A DNA stretch of 64,000 nt. Source: Thioflexithrix psekupsensis (GTDB lineage Bacteria; Pseudomonadota; Gammaproteobacteria; Beggiatoales; Beggiatoaceae). Below the pieces are notes generated by a model that saw only the letters and a list, made by a program, of their open reading frames with translations, was not told where the DNA came from and searched no databases. Of the stretch, positions 28,675 through 37,960 are shown in pieces. Made by a program: the position numbers and the translations under genes. The stretch is taken from positions 124,001 through 188,000 of the forward strand of contig NZ_MSLT01000006.1 in NCBI RefSeq assembly GCF_002149925.1, given 5' to 3'. Within the stretch, counting starts at the first letter, position 1. Every line of letters starts with the position of its first letter.

Positions 28675-29047
28675 GAAAATACTTTGTGATACTTGTGTGT
28701 TGATTGATTTTTTTAAGGGGTGTAATGATGAGATTATAGAATTAAATAAAAAAGGAATTTTTTTATTCATTAACTCTATTATTGAATTGGAAATTTTACA
28801 AGGAGCGCGAAATAAAAGAGAAATGCAACAACTTGAAAGAAAGTTACAAATATTTTATCGTTTGGATATACCACTTGAAAATTTTCAAGTGGCGCGGAGT
28901 TTAATTAAAATTTATTCACTTTCTCACGGTTTACGTCTCGCTGATGCCTTAATTGCTGCTAATGCGTTGATTTATGATTTAAAACTCTACACGTTAAATC
29001 ATAAAGATTTTAAATTTATTCCTGAGTTGGTGTTGTATGGTAAATAA
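28667..29047 (+). CDS. PIN-domain toxin, VapC family
   Basis: This 126-residue PIN ribonuclease has the first acidic residue in LCDTCVLIDFFKG, a conserved Glu in IIELEILQGARN and a third acidic site in GLRLADALIAANAL. The terminal TLNHKDFKFI is the usual last strand. VapC toxins cleave tRNA or rRNA until neutralised by their partner. The catalytic acids all appear present, so it is probably active. Confidence 0.85.
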   Translation: MSEKILCDTCVLIDFFKGCNDEIIELNKKGIFLFINSIIELEILQGARNKREMQQLERKLQIFYRLDIPLENFQVARSLIKIYSLSHGLRLADALIAANALIYDLKLYTLNHKDFKFIPELVLYGK

Positions 29048-29155
29048 TAATTTTGAAGACAATCACAAACACCATCACACCCTTGTCATTTCTATTGCCT
29101 ATACTCATTAAGACAGGAAAATCTTTTTCATTCTAACAGAGTCAGGTGCGCCATA

Positions 29156-31256
29156 ATGTCCAGTTCAAAACTTTCCCATTTACATTACTTAATGGGATTT
29201 TTCCGTTTACGGACAATTTTAATTATTCCATTTATCTTACAAATCATTTTAGTAGTGACTTTAACCAGTTATTTATGCCTGAATAACAGTCATTATGCTG
29301 TACAAAATTTTATTGACCAAATTCGCAGTGAAATGTCACAAAAAATTCATGATCATATTCACGCTTATTTAAAAATCACTGAAAAAACCAATCAAGTGGT
29401 TATTGATGCGTTAAATTTAGGTGTAGGTGACGTGCATCAAGTCAGAACTTTAGAAAATTTATTAGGTAAAACATTACGTGCTTTTCCCGAAATTGATTAT
29501 ATACAAGTGGGACATGAAGAAACAGGACAATTTATTGGTTATGAACGAATTTCAACAGGTTATCAATTAACGCTAGTGGATGCCGAAACCGATTATAGTT
29601 ATAACACCTATCCGATTGATAATAAAGGAAAACGTACAGAAGAATTATTAAAAAGTGTCCCTAATTATAAACTGCACATTCGCCCTTGGTATATGCCCGC
29701 AGCACAACGACAATTACCCACTTGGTCAGGCATTTATTCTTACTTTGCGGATGACGCTCATTTAGCAGTGACATTAGGCACACCTTATTTTGAAAAAGAA
29801 AAATTTGTGGCTTTAGTGGCTACAGATTTATCTTTAAAAGGAGTTAGCCAATTTTTACAACAACAAAAAATCTCCACCACAGGTTTAGCTTTTATTGTAG
29901 AAAAAGCAACTCACGAGATAATTGCCACATCCACCAACGAATCCTTTTTTTATAAAGATGAAACAGGCGATGTTAAGCGAATTTCTGCTTTTGCCCATAA
30001 AAACTTGCTTATCGCCGAATCAGCCAAAGCAGCCCATTCTCATTTTTCCCAAATGCCATCAGATAAAGAGCGTAATGCCTTATTATTTGATTTTCAATTC
30101 AACGAAAATCGAGTGTACACGCAAGTGTTACCGTATCGAGATGATAAAGGTTTAGATTGGCTAATTTATGTGGTTATTCCAGAAATAGACTTTTTAGCGT
30201 CAATTCATGAAAACACGAAAGTAACTATTATTTTGACATTCATCGCATTAATTATTGCCATTATAATAGGATTAATGACAGCGAATTGGATTGTCAAGCC
30301 GATTACTCGCTTAAATGAAGCAGCACAAACTATTGCACAAGGTCATTGGGAATATTCTATTGATGATCGTTATCGTAATGAAATTGGACAATTAGGACGC
30401 TCTTTTATTACCATGGCTGTTCAATTGAGAGACGCATTTGAGAATTTGGAAAATAAGGTAGCGGAACGCACGCATGAATTAGCACAAGCCAATGAGGAAA
30501 TTCAAACCCTTAATGAATATTTACAAGAAGAAAATCGTCGCATGGGTATGGAATTAGAAATTACCCGCCAATTACAACAAATGGTGTTGCCACGTGATGA
30601 AGAATTAGCGGCTATTCGCAGTTTAGATATTGCCAGTTTTATGGAGCCTGCTACGGAGGTGGGTGGCGATTATTACGACATTTTGCAGGATGAGGGACGC
30701 ATTAAAATTGGTATTGGGGATGTGACTGGGCATGGTTTAGAAAGTGGCGTGTTAATGCTGATGGTGCAAACGGCGGTGCGCACTTTATTATCTTCTAATG
30801 TGAATAATCCTAAAGACTTTTTAAATATTTTAAATCGCACTTTATATGGAAATTTAAAAAGAATGCAAAGCGATAAAAATATGACTTTATCCATTAAGTG
30901 GGCAACATGAAGATGTGTTATATGTCAATCAAGCGGGATTGGTGGAGCGAATTGACACCTTTCCTTTGGGTTTTATGATTGGGCTTGAGCCTGATATTGC
31001 TGACTTTGTGGCGTATCGAGAAATGAATTTGACGGCGGGAGAAGGCGTGGTGTTATATACTGATGGCATTACCGAAGCCTTTAATGAGCAGAAAAAGCCC
31101 TATGGTTTGGATCGTTTATGCGAAATGGTTAGCCAACATTGGTCACGTTCGGCAAAAGAAATTCAAGACGCAATTATTGAAGATTTACGTCGCCATATTG
31201 GCACGCGCAAATTGCAAGACGACATTACTTTATTAGTCATTAAACAACGTGCTTAA
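29156..31256 (+). pseudogene. SiaA-like membrane PP2C phosphatase, frameshifted
   Basis: The first frame (29156-30910, 584 codons) encodes a membrane helix (LRTILIIPFILQIILVVTL), an extracytoplasmic Cache-type sensor and a second helix near 350-375. A HAMP domain, a coiled coil and the start of a SpoIIE/PP2C domain (VGGDYYDILQ, GIGDVTGHGLESGV) follow. It stops after KNMTLS. The rest of the domain resumes in another frame from about 30894 (LSGQHEDV) to 31256, with YTDGITEA and DDITLLV. Roughly ten codons expected between the halves are missing, so a small out-of-frame deletion is inferred. Intact homologues dephosphorylate SiaC/STAS partners. A sequencing or assembly error is possible. Confidence 0.8.
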
Positions 31257-31277
31257 TCATAATCTTTATCGATAACA

Positions 31278-31937
31278 TTAACGCAAACATTCCAGATGTA
31301 AAGTTAAATAATTAGAGCCGCCATCCACATGATTAAACAAAGCAAGTTTACCAAAAACACCAGAGCGGTGATAAATGCCCGTGCCAAAATAACAAGATTT
31401 CCCCGCCTGCCAATTGAATAAATCTCCCACATTGACATCTACAGTCAAATCTAAATGATTTAATAAACGAGAGGTTTCTTTTTGTCGATCTCGTACTAGA
31501 CTTTCATATTCAATATAAGGAATCTTTTCCACATAAGACAAGCCTTGTGCCAAACCTAAACGGGTTCTCAATCGAGACTGCCAAGGAAAGCCCGAATAAT
31601 AGGCTTTAATACCCAGCGTATATTGATTAAAATCGTCCTGCCACCCGCGCTCGAAATGACGAATAACGCCCACTTTTCCCGTGACATCAAGCGGCCAATC
31701 AAAAACAGAATTCCACAATAAATAACTATATTCAAATCCAACAATTCCCGTGCGGCGATCATCAATTTCAAAATCACCCGCCAATATTTCTGTCAATTTA
31801 GTATCAATAAAATAACCTGCTAGAATACGATAATAATGCCGTTTTATTTCATCTTGATTTACAGCAGGCGCATCATTAGCATTTGTTGTCTGATAAGCTA
31901 ACATTAACACACCGATTAAGATAACTCTTAAAAACAT
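31278..31937 (-). CDS. Secreted or outer-membrane beta-barrel-like protein
   Basis: The 219-residue protein has a short signal peptide (MFLRVILIGVLMLAYQTTNA). Alternating aromatic-rich strands (TGIVGFEYSYLLW, YTLGIKAYYSGF) end in LTLHLECLR, suggesting a small barrel. The segment YHRSGVFG with a later NHVDGGSN recalls the His-x-Ser motif of PagL-type lipid A deacylases, but this is only a possibility. Its stop-to-start arrangement overlaps the REC-kinase by one base at 31937, so the two are probably cotranscribed. Confidence 0.55.
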   Translation of the reverse strand: MFLRVILIGVLMLAYQTTNANDAPAVNQDEIKRHYYRILAGYFIDTKLTEILAGDFEIDDRRTGIVGFEYSYLLWNSVFDWPLDVTGKVGVIRHFERGWQDDFNQYTLGIKAYYSGFPWQSRLRTRLGLAQGLSYVEKIPYIEYESLVRDRQKETSRLLNHLDLTVDVNVGDLFNWQAGKSCYFGTGIYHRSGVFGKLALFNHVDGGSNYLTLHLECLR

Positions 31938-33166
31938 TATTTATCCTGCTCCATCACCCATTGTGCCAATAATTGTAAAGTATCTGCTTTTGATAATTTA
32001 GGCAAATAAAAATAAAACAAACTCCCTTGCCCCAATTCACTTTCTACCCCAACACGCCCGCCCAAACGCCGCAAAATGCTCTCCACCACGCATAAACCCA
32101 AACCTGTGCCTTCCGCTTGTTTACGGTGCAAACGAGTAAAAGGAGTGAATAAACGTTTTTGCTGTTCTTCACTTAAACCATTCCCGTTATCGCGCACCCA
32201 AAATTTAACCTCAAATTCATACACATCAAATCCAAGATACAATACGGGATATTTTGCGCCGTACTTAATGGCGTTACTTAAATAATTCACCCACACTTGC
32301 TCAATCCAAGGTGCGTAGCTATAAACAGTTGGCCATTCGCTGGCAACATGGAATTCCGCTTGCGTTTTTTCTAACAAAGGCATTAACGCATAACGTGCCG
32401 ATTGGATAATTCTATCCATATCTAATGGCTCAATGTCTATATTTTCTAATTTTGACGTTTGCGCCAATAACATAAGCGATTCAATAATGCTTTGAATTTT
32501 ACGTCCTGATAATTCAATATAAGACAAAAACTCTAATTGTTTCTCTCTCAATTCAGGATCAACATTTTTTAAAACAGAATTTTCTAATAAAGTCACAAAA
32601 CCAAATACATTACCCAATGGATTTTTTAAATCATGCGCTACGGTGTGAGAAAAAGCATCTAATTGCGCATTTTTTTCAGCTAAGGCGCGATTTTTTTTCT
32701 CTAACATGACATTGTTTTCTAACAATTGCTCATTTTGCGCCGCCAATTTTTTCTGCAATTGACGCAACATTAAATGCGTGTGAATGCGGGCTAAAACTTC
32801 CTCTTGTTGGATGGGTTTAGTCACATAATCCACCGCCCCCGAAGCAAAACCTCTCACCTTATCCGAAACGTCAGATAATGCCGTCATAAAGATAATCGGA
32901 ATATCCGCAGTATTAGCATTATTTTTTAATTGCTGACACACCGTAAATCCATCTAACCCAGGCATCATGACATCTAATAAAATTAAATCCACCGCTTCAA
33001 TTTGCAACACCTCCAAAGCACTTTCGCCATCTTGAGCAATTAAAACTTGGTAATTATTTTTAAGTAAAAAATCAAATAACACACTTAAATTATCAGGCAC
33101 ATCATCAACAATTAAAATATTAGCCGTACCATCAACTGGATGGGATTCTGTTTTATCCATAACCAT
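31937..33166 (-). CDS. Receiver-histidine kinase hybrid (REC-HisKA-HATPase)
   Basis: This 409-residue soluble protein has a CheY-like receiver (IVDDVPDN; acceptor Asp in LILLDVMMPGLDGF; KPI lysine). A heptad coiled coil (QKKLAAQNEQLLENNVMLEK) leads to an H-box of the HDLKNPL type and an HATPase with NAIKYG, DNGNGL and GTGLGL. The HDLKNPLG box marks the phytochrome/DivL-like HisKA branch. It is translationally coupled to the beta-barrel-like gene downstream. Confidence 0.9.
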   Translation of the reverse strand: MVMDKTESHPVDGTANILIVDDVPDNLSVLFDFLLKNNYQVLIAQDGESALEVLQIEAVDLILLDVMMPGLDGFTVCQQLKNNANTADIPIIFMTALSDVSDKVRGFASGAVDYVTKPIQQEEVLARIHTHLMLRQLQKKLAAQNEQLLENNVMLEKKNRALAEKNAQLDAFSHTVAHDLKNPLGNVFGFVTLLENSVLKNVDPELREKQLEFLSYIELSGRKIQSIIESLMLLAQTSKLENIDIEPLDMDRIIQSARYALMPLLEKTQAEFHVASEWPTVYSYAPWIEQVWVNYLSNAIKYGAKYPVLYLGFDVYEFEVKFWVRDNGNGLSEEQQKRLFTPFTRLHRKQAEGTGLGLCVVESILRRLGGRVGVESELGQGSLFYFYLPKLSKADTLQLLAQWVMEQDK

Positions 33167-33362
33167 AACAACCCATTGAGAATGAATTAAAAATAACCAA
33201 GTGGGCTATCCTATCACAAATCGACTATTTTTGTGACAATACTACGCTATGTTAGCCGTTCTCAATTTAAACGCTTACAACCAATTTTGATTGACCAGTA
33301 TTAGGGGAGCAGTTGATAGAAATACCGACAATCCAAATTATTTCTATTGGAGTACTCATATT

Positions 33363-34280
33363 TTAATCCCTAATTCCCCCAAATTGATTGCGCAACCAAG
33401 CATGACAAAACTCACAACGAGAATCTTTTGCTTCAACTGCCCGCTGCATAGCCGATTCCGACAACTCAAATAAAACATCTAATGACATACCATCTTCAGG
33501 ATAAACTGCCACGCCAATGTGAATTAAAGGTTGGACGGTAATAGAATGTGTGGGACGAGATAAAACCATCTTTTGCGTTAATTTAAATAACAGCATATTA
33601 GCCACCAAAGCCACATCCCGCAATTGCGCCAATTCATCCAAACTCACACAAAACACATCCCCACCATAACGCGACACCGAATCACTGTCACGCACAGTAC
33701 TGCGAATAATTTCTCCTAATGTTTTTAAAAACTCATCACCTAATTCATAACTATAATTATGGTTAAATTCTCTCATATCTCCCACCGCAATCATCAGCAA
33801 TCCAAAACGCCGTCCATACCGTTGTGCAAAAGTATAAGTTTTTTGTAAGAAATAGCGTAATAAATGGCGAGTCGGTAATTGCGTTAAGGGATCAATTAAC
33901 AATTCAGAATGGGCTTGTTTTTGATTTAACAACACCAGCCCTTGTTCTACACTATTAGCGTCTTGATAACGCACCCAGCGCGTAAAATAATGACAAATCG
34001 CACCCGACGCATGACGCAACCACAAATCCCCTTCCCAAGCTCCAGCCATTTGCACTTGTTGAGAAATATCAGGATAACTTTTTTTAGCCTCCACATTAAT
34101 CGCAAAATGCGCCAATGATTGCGCAACTAATTCAGCATTAGAATAACCTGTTAATACCGACACCGCAGGATTTGCATAACGAATTTTTAGCTCGCTTAAT
34201 TCAATCAACAATATTCCTTGAATACTGTATTGCCATAAAGTATGTTGCAAAGATTTGGCGATAAAAGTGGACTGGCTCAT
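33363..34280 (-). CDS. PAS-GGDEF protein with degenerate active-site motif
   Basis: The 305-residue protein has a PAS domain at roughly 10-120 and a GGDEF domain at 125-295 (DPLTQLPTRHLLRYFLQ). The signature reads RYGGDVF at 204-210, with Val where a Glu or Asp is needed. Diguanylate cyclase activity is therefore doubtful. It could act as a c-di-GMP- or GTP-responsive sensor instead. No EAL domain or membrane segment is present. It sits alone between the kinase and maeB. Confidence 0.8.
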   Translation of the reverse strand: MSQSTFIAKSLQHTLWQYSIQGILLIELSELKIRYANPAVSVLTGYSNAELVAQSLAHFAINVEAKKSYPDISQQVQMAGAWEGDLWLRHASGAICHYFTRWVRYQDANSVEQGLVLLNQKQAHSELLIDPLTQLPTRHLLRYFLQKTYTFAQRYGRRFGLLMIAVGDMREFNHNYSYELGDEFLKTLGEIIRSTVRDSDSVSRYGGDVFCVSLDELAQLRDVALVANMLLFKLTQKMVLSRPTHSITVQPLIHIGVAVYPEDGMSLDVLFELSESAMQRAVEAKDSRCEFCHAWLRNQFGGIRD

Positions 34281-34340
34281 GAAAAAAGTCCCGCAATCAA
34301 AAGCATTCTGTTACACAAATCCATTGGATAACGCATGGAA

Positions 34341-36632
34341 CTAATCGTTGCCGCGAATTCTGGCGGCGCGTTGGGCTTTCGCCGTGGCGATGGCACTCAT
34401 GTTGAGCAATCCCCGTACCGTAATCGAAGGCGTGACCACGTGTACGGAGCGATTTGCGCCGACTAAAATAGGCCCAATAGCCACCGCGCTGTCCACGGCC
34501 ATTTTTAACAAATTAAAGCTAATATTCGCCGCATCTAAATTGGGCATTACCAACAAATTAGCGCGTCCTTTTAAGCGAGAATTAGGAAAACGACGCGAGC
34601 GAATTGTTTCTGACAAGGCTGAATCGGCGTGCATTTCGCCTTCTACTTCTAATTCTGGCGCACGTTGCGCTAATAATTGCAATGCCTGCCGAATTCGCGT
34701 CACACTTTCCGCAGGGCGCGTGCCGAAATTAGAATGGGACAATAAGGCCACTTTAGGCGTAATTCCGAATTGTCGAATTTCCTCTGCACATAATAACGTC
34801 ATTTCGGTCAATTCTTCGGCGGTGGGTTCAATGCAGACTTGAGTATCACAAATAAACAGCGTTCCGGCGGGCAAAATCAACGCATTGAGCGAATACATTT
34901 TATGAATTCCATCCGCCTTACCGATCACATTCATCACTTGTTCCAAGTGCTGATGATAACGCCCAATCGTGCCGCAAATCATGGCATCTGCATCCCCCAA
35001 CTCCACCATTAACGATGCAATGGCTGTTGTATCGGTTCGCACTACAGTGCGGGCTTCCATCGGAGAAACGCCACATCGTTCTGTAAGTGTATGATAAGTT
35101 TGCCAATATTTACTATAGCGTTTATCACTTAATGGATTGACCAATTCAAAATCAACATCAGGTCTTATCTTTAACCCCAGAATTTTCAAGCGACGTTCAA
35201 TCACATCAGGGCGACCGATCACCAACGGATACGCCAAACGTTCAGCCACAATTTGTTGTACGGTTTGTAAAACCCGTTCTTCTTCTCCCTCAGCGAAAAC
35301 TAAGCGCATGGGCTGTTTACGGGCGCGCTCGAATACAGGTTTCATCATTAAACCCGAACGAAACACAAACTGATTGAGTTTTTCAATATACGCTTCAAAA
35401 TCCTCAATAGGACGAGTGGCTACACCACTTTCCATTGCCGCTTTAGCCACCGCCGGCGCAATAATGGAAATTAAACGCGGATCAAAAGGCTTTGGAATTA
35501 AATAATCAGCCCCGAATTCCAACGATTGATCTTCATAAGCCGAACGCACCACATCAGAAGTTTCAGCCATTGCCAATTCAGCAATGGCATGAACGCAAGC
35601 AATTTTCATGGCTTCATTAATTTCCGTCGCGCCCACATCTAATGCGCCGCGAAATAAAAACGGAAAACAAAGCACATTATTCACTTGATTAGGATAATCA
35701 GATCGCCCCGTGGCAATCAACGCATCGGAACGGACTTTTTTCACCTCTTCGGGCATAATTTCTGGCGTTGGATTGGCTAAAGCAAATACCAAAGGTTTAG
35801 GGTTCATTTTTTCCACCATTTCTGGTTTTAAAACCCCGCCTGCTGAAAGTCCTAAGAAAATATCCGCGCCCACCATAACCTCTGCCAATGTTCGCGCTGA
35901 AGTTTCTTGCGCATAATGGGCTTTATAATCATCCATTGAAGCGGTTCTACCGCGATAAACCACACCTGCAATATCGGTGACAATAATATTTTCAATGGGC
36001 ATTCCCAAAGTCACTAACATATTGAGACAAGCCAATGCGGCCGAGCCTGCGCCTGAAGCGACTAATTTCACGTGGCGAATATCTTTTTCTACCACCCGCA
36101 ATCCATTCACAATTGCCGCTGCCACCACAATGGCTGTTCCGTGTTGATCATCGTGAAAAACAGGGATATTCATGCGAGAACGCAAGGCTTTTTCTACCAC
36201 AAAACATTCAGGAGCTTTAATATCTTCTAAATTAATGCCACCAAAAGTGGGTTCTAAACGCGCAATGGTATCAATTAAATGCTCGACATTGGTTTCATTA
36301 ATTTCAATATCAAACGCATCAATCCCCGCGAATTTCTTAAATAAAACCGCTTTACCTTCCATCACAGGCTTGGCCGCTAACCCTCCAATCGCGCCTAAAC
36401 CCAGCACAGCCGTGCCATTGGTGATGATACCGACCAAATTACCACGAGCAGTATAATTAGCTGCATTTAAAGGGTCTTTAACAATTTCTTCACAGGCATA
36501 AGCCACCCCTGGAGAATAAGCCAATGCCAAATCGCGTTGTGTGGCTAATGGCTTGGTGGGAATAATTGCCAATTTGCCCGCACGAGGAAAAGAATGATAT
36601 TGTAAAGCACTGTCGCGCATTTCTTCACTCAT
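34341..36632 (-). CDS. maeB: NADP-dependent malic enzyme with phosphotransacetylase-like domain
   Basis: The 763-residue protein joins two parts, as in gammaproteobacterial MaeB. Residues 1-430 are malic enzyme ([32 protein letters not shown]), converting malate to pyruvate. Residues 430-763 are a phosphate-acetyltransferase-like domain thought to be regulatory ([30 protein letters not shown]). Together with ppsA it would provide a malate-to-PEP route. It starts at 36632, downstream of a terminator at 36680-36709. Confidence 0.95.
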   Translation of the reverse strand: MSEEMRDSALQYHSFPRAGKLAIIPTKPLATQRDLALAYSPGVAYACEEIVKDPLNAANYTARGNLVGIITNGTAVLGLGAIGGLAAKPVMEGKAVLFKKFAGIDAFDIEINETNVEHLIDTIARLEPTFGGINLEDIKAPECFVVEKALRSRMNIPVFHDDQHGTAIVVAAAIVNGLRVVEKDIRHVKLVASGAGSAALACLNMLVTLGMPIENIIVTDIAGVVYRGRTASMDDYKAHYAQETSARTLAEVMVGADIFLGLSAGGVLKPEMVEKMNPKPLVFALANPTPEIMPEEVKKVRSDALIATGRSDYPNQVNNVLCFPFLFRGALDVGATEINEAMKIACVHAIAELAMAETSDVVRSAYEDQSLEFGADYLIPKPFDPRLISIIAPAVAKAAMESGVATRPIEDFEAYIEKLNQFVFRSGLMMKPVFERARKQPMRLVFAEGEEERVLQTVQQIVAERLAYPLVIGRPDVIERRLKILGLKIRPDVDFELVNPLSDKRYSKYWQTYHTLTERCGVSPMEARTVVRTDTTAIASLMVELGDADAMICGTIGRYHQHLEQVMNVIGKADGIHKMYSLNALILPAGTLFICDTQVCIEPTAEELTEMTLLCAEEIRQFGITPKVALLSHSNFGTRPAESVTRIRQALQLLAQRAPELEVEGEMHADSALSETIRSRRFPNSRLKGRANLLVMPNLDAANISFNLLKMAVDSAVAIGPILVGANRSVHVVTPSITVRGLLNMSAIATAKAQRAARIRGND

Positions 36633-36679
36633 TTTAATAATCCTTGGTCATCTCAATATTGCTATTTTTATCAAAAATA

Positions 36680-36709
36680 AAACAAGATAAAATAATCATC
36701 TTGTTTTTT
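36680..36709 (-). terminator. Hairpin with T-runs after the isochorismatase-type gene
   Basis: The arms AAACAAGAT (36680-36688) and ATCTTGTTT (36698-36706) form a nine-pair stem. On the minus strand it is followed by TTTATTTTTG, and on the plus strand by six T residues. It lies 27 bases beyond the stop of the 36736-37281 gene, ahead of maeB. Confidence 0.7.
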
Positions 36710-36735
36710 CAAATTTTTGATAGAAAAAATATGAA

Positions 36736-37281
36736 TTAACGTAAAAATTCTCGATTTAATTGACGGAATTTTTCCGTAGCTGCTTGGTGCGCCCATTCAA
36801 ATAACACCATTTCACGAGTGACAATGTGAATTCCCATGTCACGCAAACGCGCTAAAGCCATTTCTTTATCCTGCGGATGGCGCGAAGAAACCGCCTCAGA
36901 AACCACAAAAACTTCCTTACCAATTTCTTGCAATTCTAAAGCCGTTTGCAACACGCAAACATGGCTCTCAATTCCTGCTAATATAAATTGATGACAACCT
37001 GTTTCTTCAATTTGCGTTAAACAAGGTTCTGAAGAAACACAGGAAAAATGAATTTTTTCCATTAACGATTCTTGTGGAATAAATGGCAATAACGCACTCA
37101 CGGTGCGACCTAATCCTTGCGGATATTGTTCTGACACTAAAATAGGAATTGCCATGAATTGGCTCAAGCGCAACAACCACGCGCAATGCTCTACAATCTG
37201 TTGTGGATTTTGCACTGCACCGATTAAACGTTCTTGAACGTCAATCATTAAGAAACAACTGTTATTCGCCTTAATCAGCAT
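36736..37281 (-). CDS. Isochorismatase-like (cysteine hydrolase) family protein
   Basis: The 181-residue protein has the catalytic triad of the family: Asp14 in FLMIDVQERL, Lys76 in LMEKIHFS and nucleophile Cys109 in GIESHVCVLQTALEL, after the expected cis-peptide region. Members cleave amide or vinyl-ether bonds; the substrate cannot be told. It closely resembles YcaC/isochorismatase-like hydrolases of proteobacteria. It lies 14 bases downstream of the OmpA-type lipoprotein gene. Confidence 0.88.
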   Translation of the reverse strand: MLIKANNSCFLMIDVQERLIGAVQNPQQIVEHCAWLLRLSQFMAIPILVSEQYPQGLGRTVSALLPFIPQESLMEKIHFSCVSSEPCLTQIEETGCHQFILAGIESHVCVLQTALELQEIGKEVFVVSEAVSSRHPQDKEMALARLRDMGIHIVTREMVLFEWAHQAATEKFRQLNREFLR

Positions 37282-37295
37282 GAGAAAGAAAACCT

Positions 37296-37787
37296 TTATG
37301 GATTTAAAATAATAATTTCTACGCGACGATTTTTTGCCCGTCCTTCAGGCGTGTCATTGCCGGCCATTGGGCGACTTTCGCCATAGCCCATTGTGCTGAT
37401 GCGTTCGGGTTCAATTCCATATTCTATCAAGACTTGACGCACCGCATCGGCACGACGCTTAGACAGCACTGCATTGTAATCTTCTGCGCCCAGATCATCG
37501 GTATGACCTTCGACCAAAATGGGATTTTCTGGATTGGCTTTGAGATAAAGGGCAACTTTTTCAATGGATTCTCGTCCCGCAGGCAGGACTCTAGCACTGT
37601 TGAGACGAAACAACACTTCGTTTTTGTAGGAGACATAGATGCCGCGTTCTGTTTGTATGCCTCCTTCTAAGACGGCACTGGGGTCGCCTTCGGGTTTGGT
37701 GCTTTGGGTCACGCAACCCGTTAATGTGGCAAGCAGCAGGATAGTGAGAAACAGAGGGGTTAAAAAAGGTTGATTGTTCAATGACAT
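37296..37787 (-). CDS. OmpA-C-domain lipoprotein
   Basis: The 163-residue protein has a lipoprotein signal with lipobox LTGC. After a short linker comes an OmpA/MotB-like peptidoglycan-binding domain (ILVEGHTDDLGAEDYNAVLSKRRADAV, GESRPMAGNDTPEGRAKNRRVEI). It would tie the outer membrane to the cell wall like Pal or YiaD. The tol genes that accompany pal are absent, so pal itself is not claimed. Confidence 0.88.
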   Translation of the reverse strand: MSLNNQPFLTPLFLTILLLATLTGCVTQSTKPEGDPSAVLEGGIQTERGIYVSYKNEVLFRLNSARVLPAGRESIEKVALYLKANPENPILVEGHTDDLGAEDYNAVLSKRRADAVRQVLIEYGIEPERISTMGYGESRPMAGNDTPEGRAKNRRVEIIILNP

Positions 37788-37826
37788 GGTTTTTTTTAAT
37801 GATCGTGTGATTTGGTAAAAGTGGAC

Positions 37827-37850
37827 AAAATGATGCGCAAGTGCGCATCA
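37827..37850 (-). terminator. Weak terminator downstream of the methyltransferase pair
   Basis: TGATGCGC (37831-37838) and GCGCATCA (37843-37850) form a perfect eight-pair stem with loop AAGT. On the minus strand four T residues follow. It lies between the second gene of the duplicated pair and the lipoprotein gene. Confidence 0.5.
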
Positions 37851-37960
37851 GCAAGGGTTATGATAACAAAGCGGTGTTAATTTTGAAAAAGCAAAAACGG
37901 TTGAAGCGACAAAAAAAGTGAGAATGAATAATGAGTAAAAAAACACGCTATCGTTACTTT

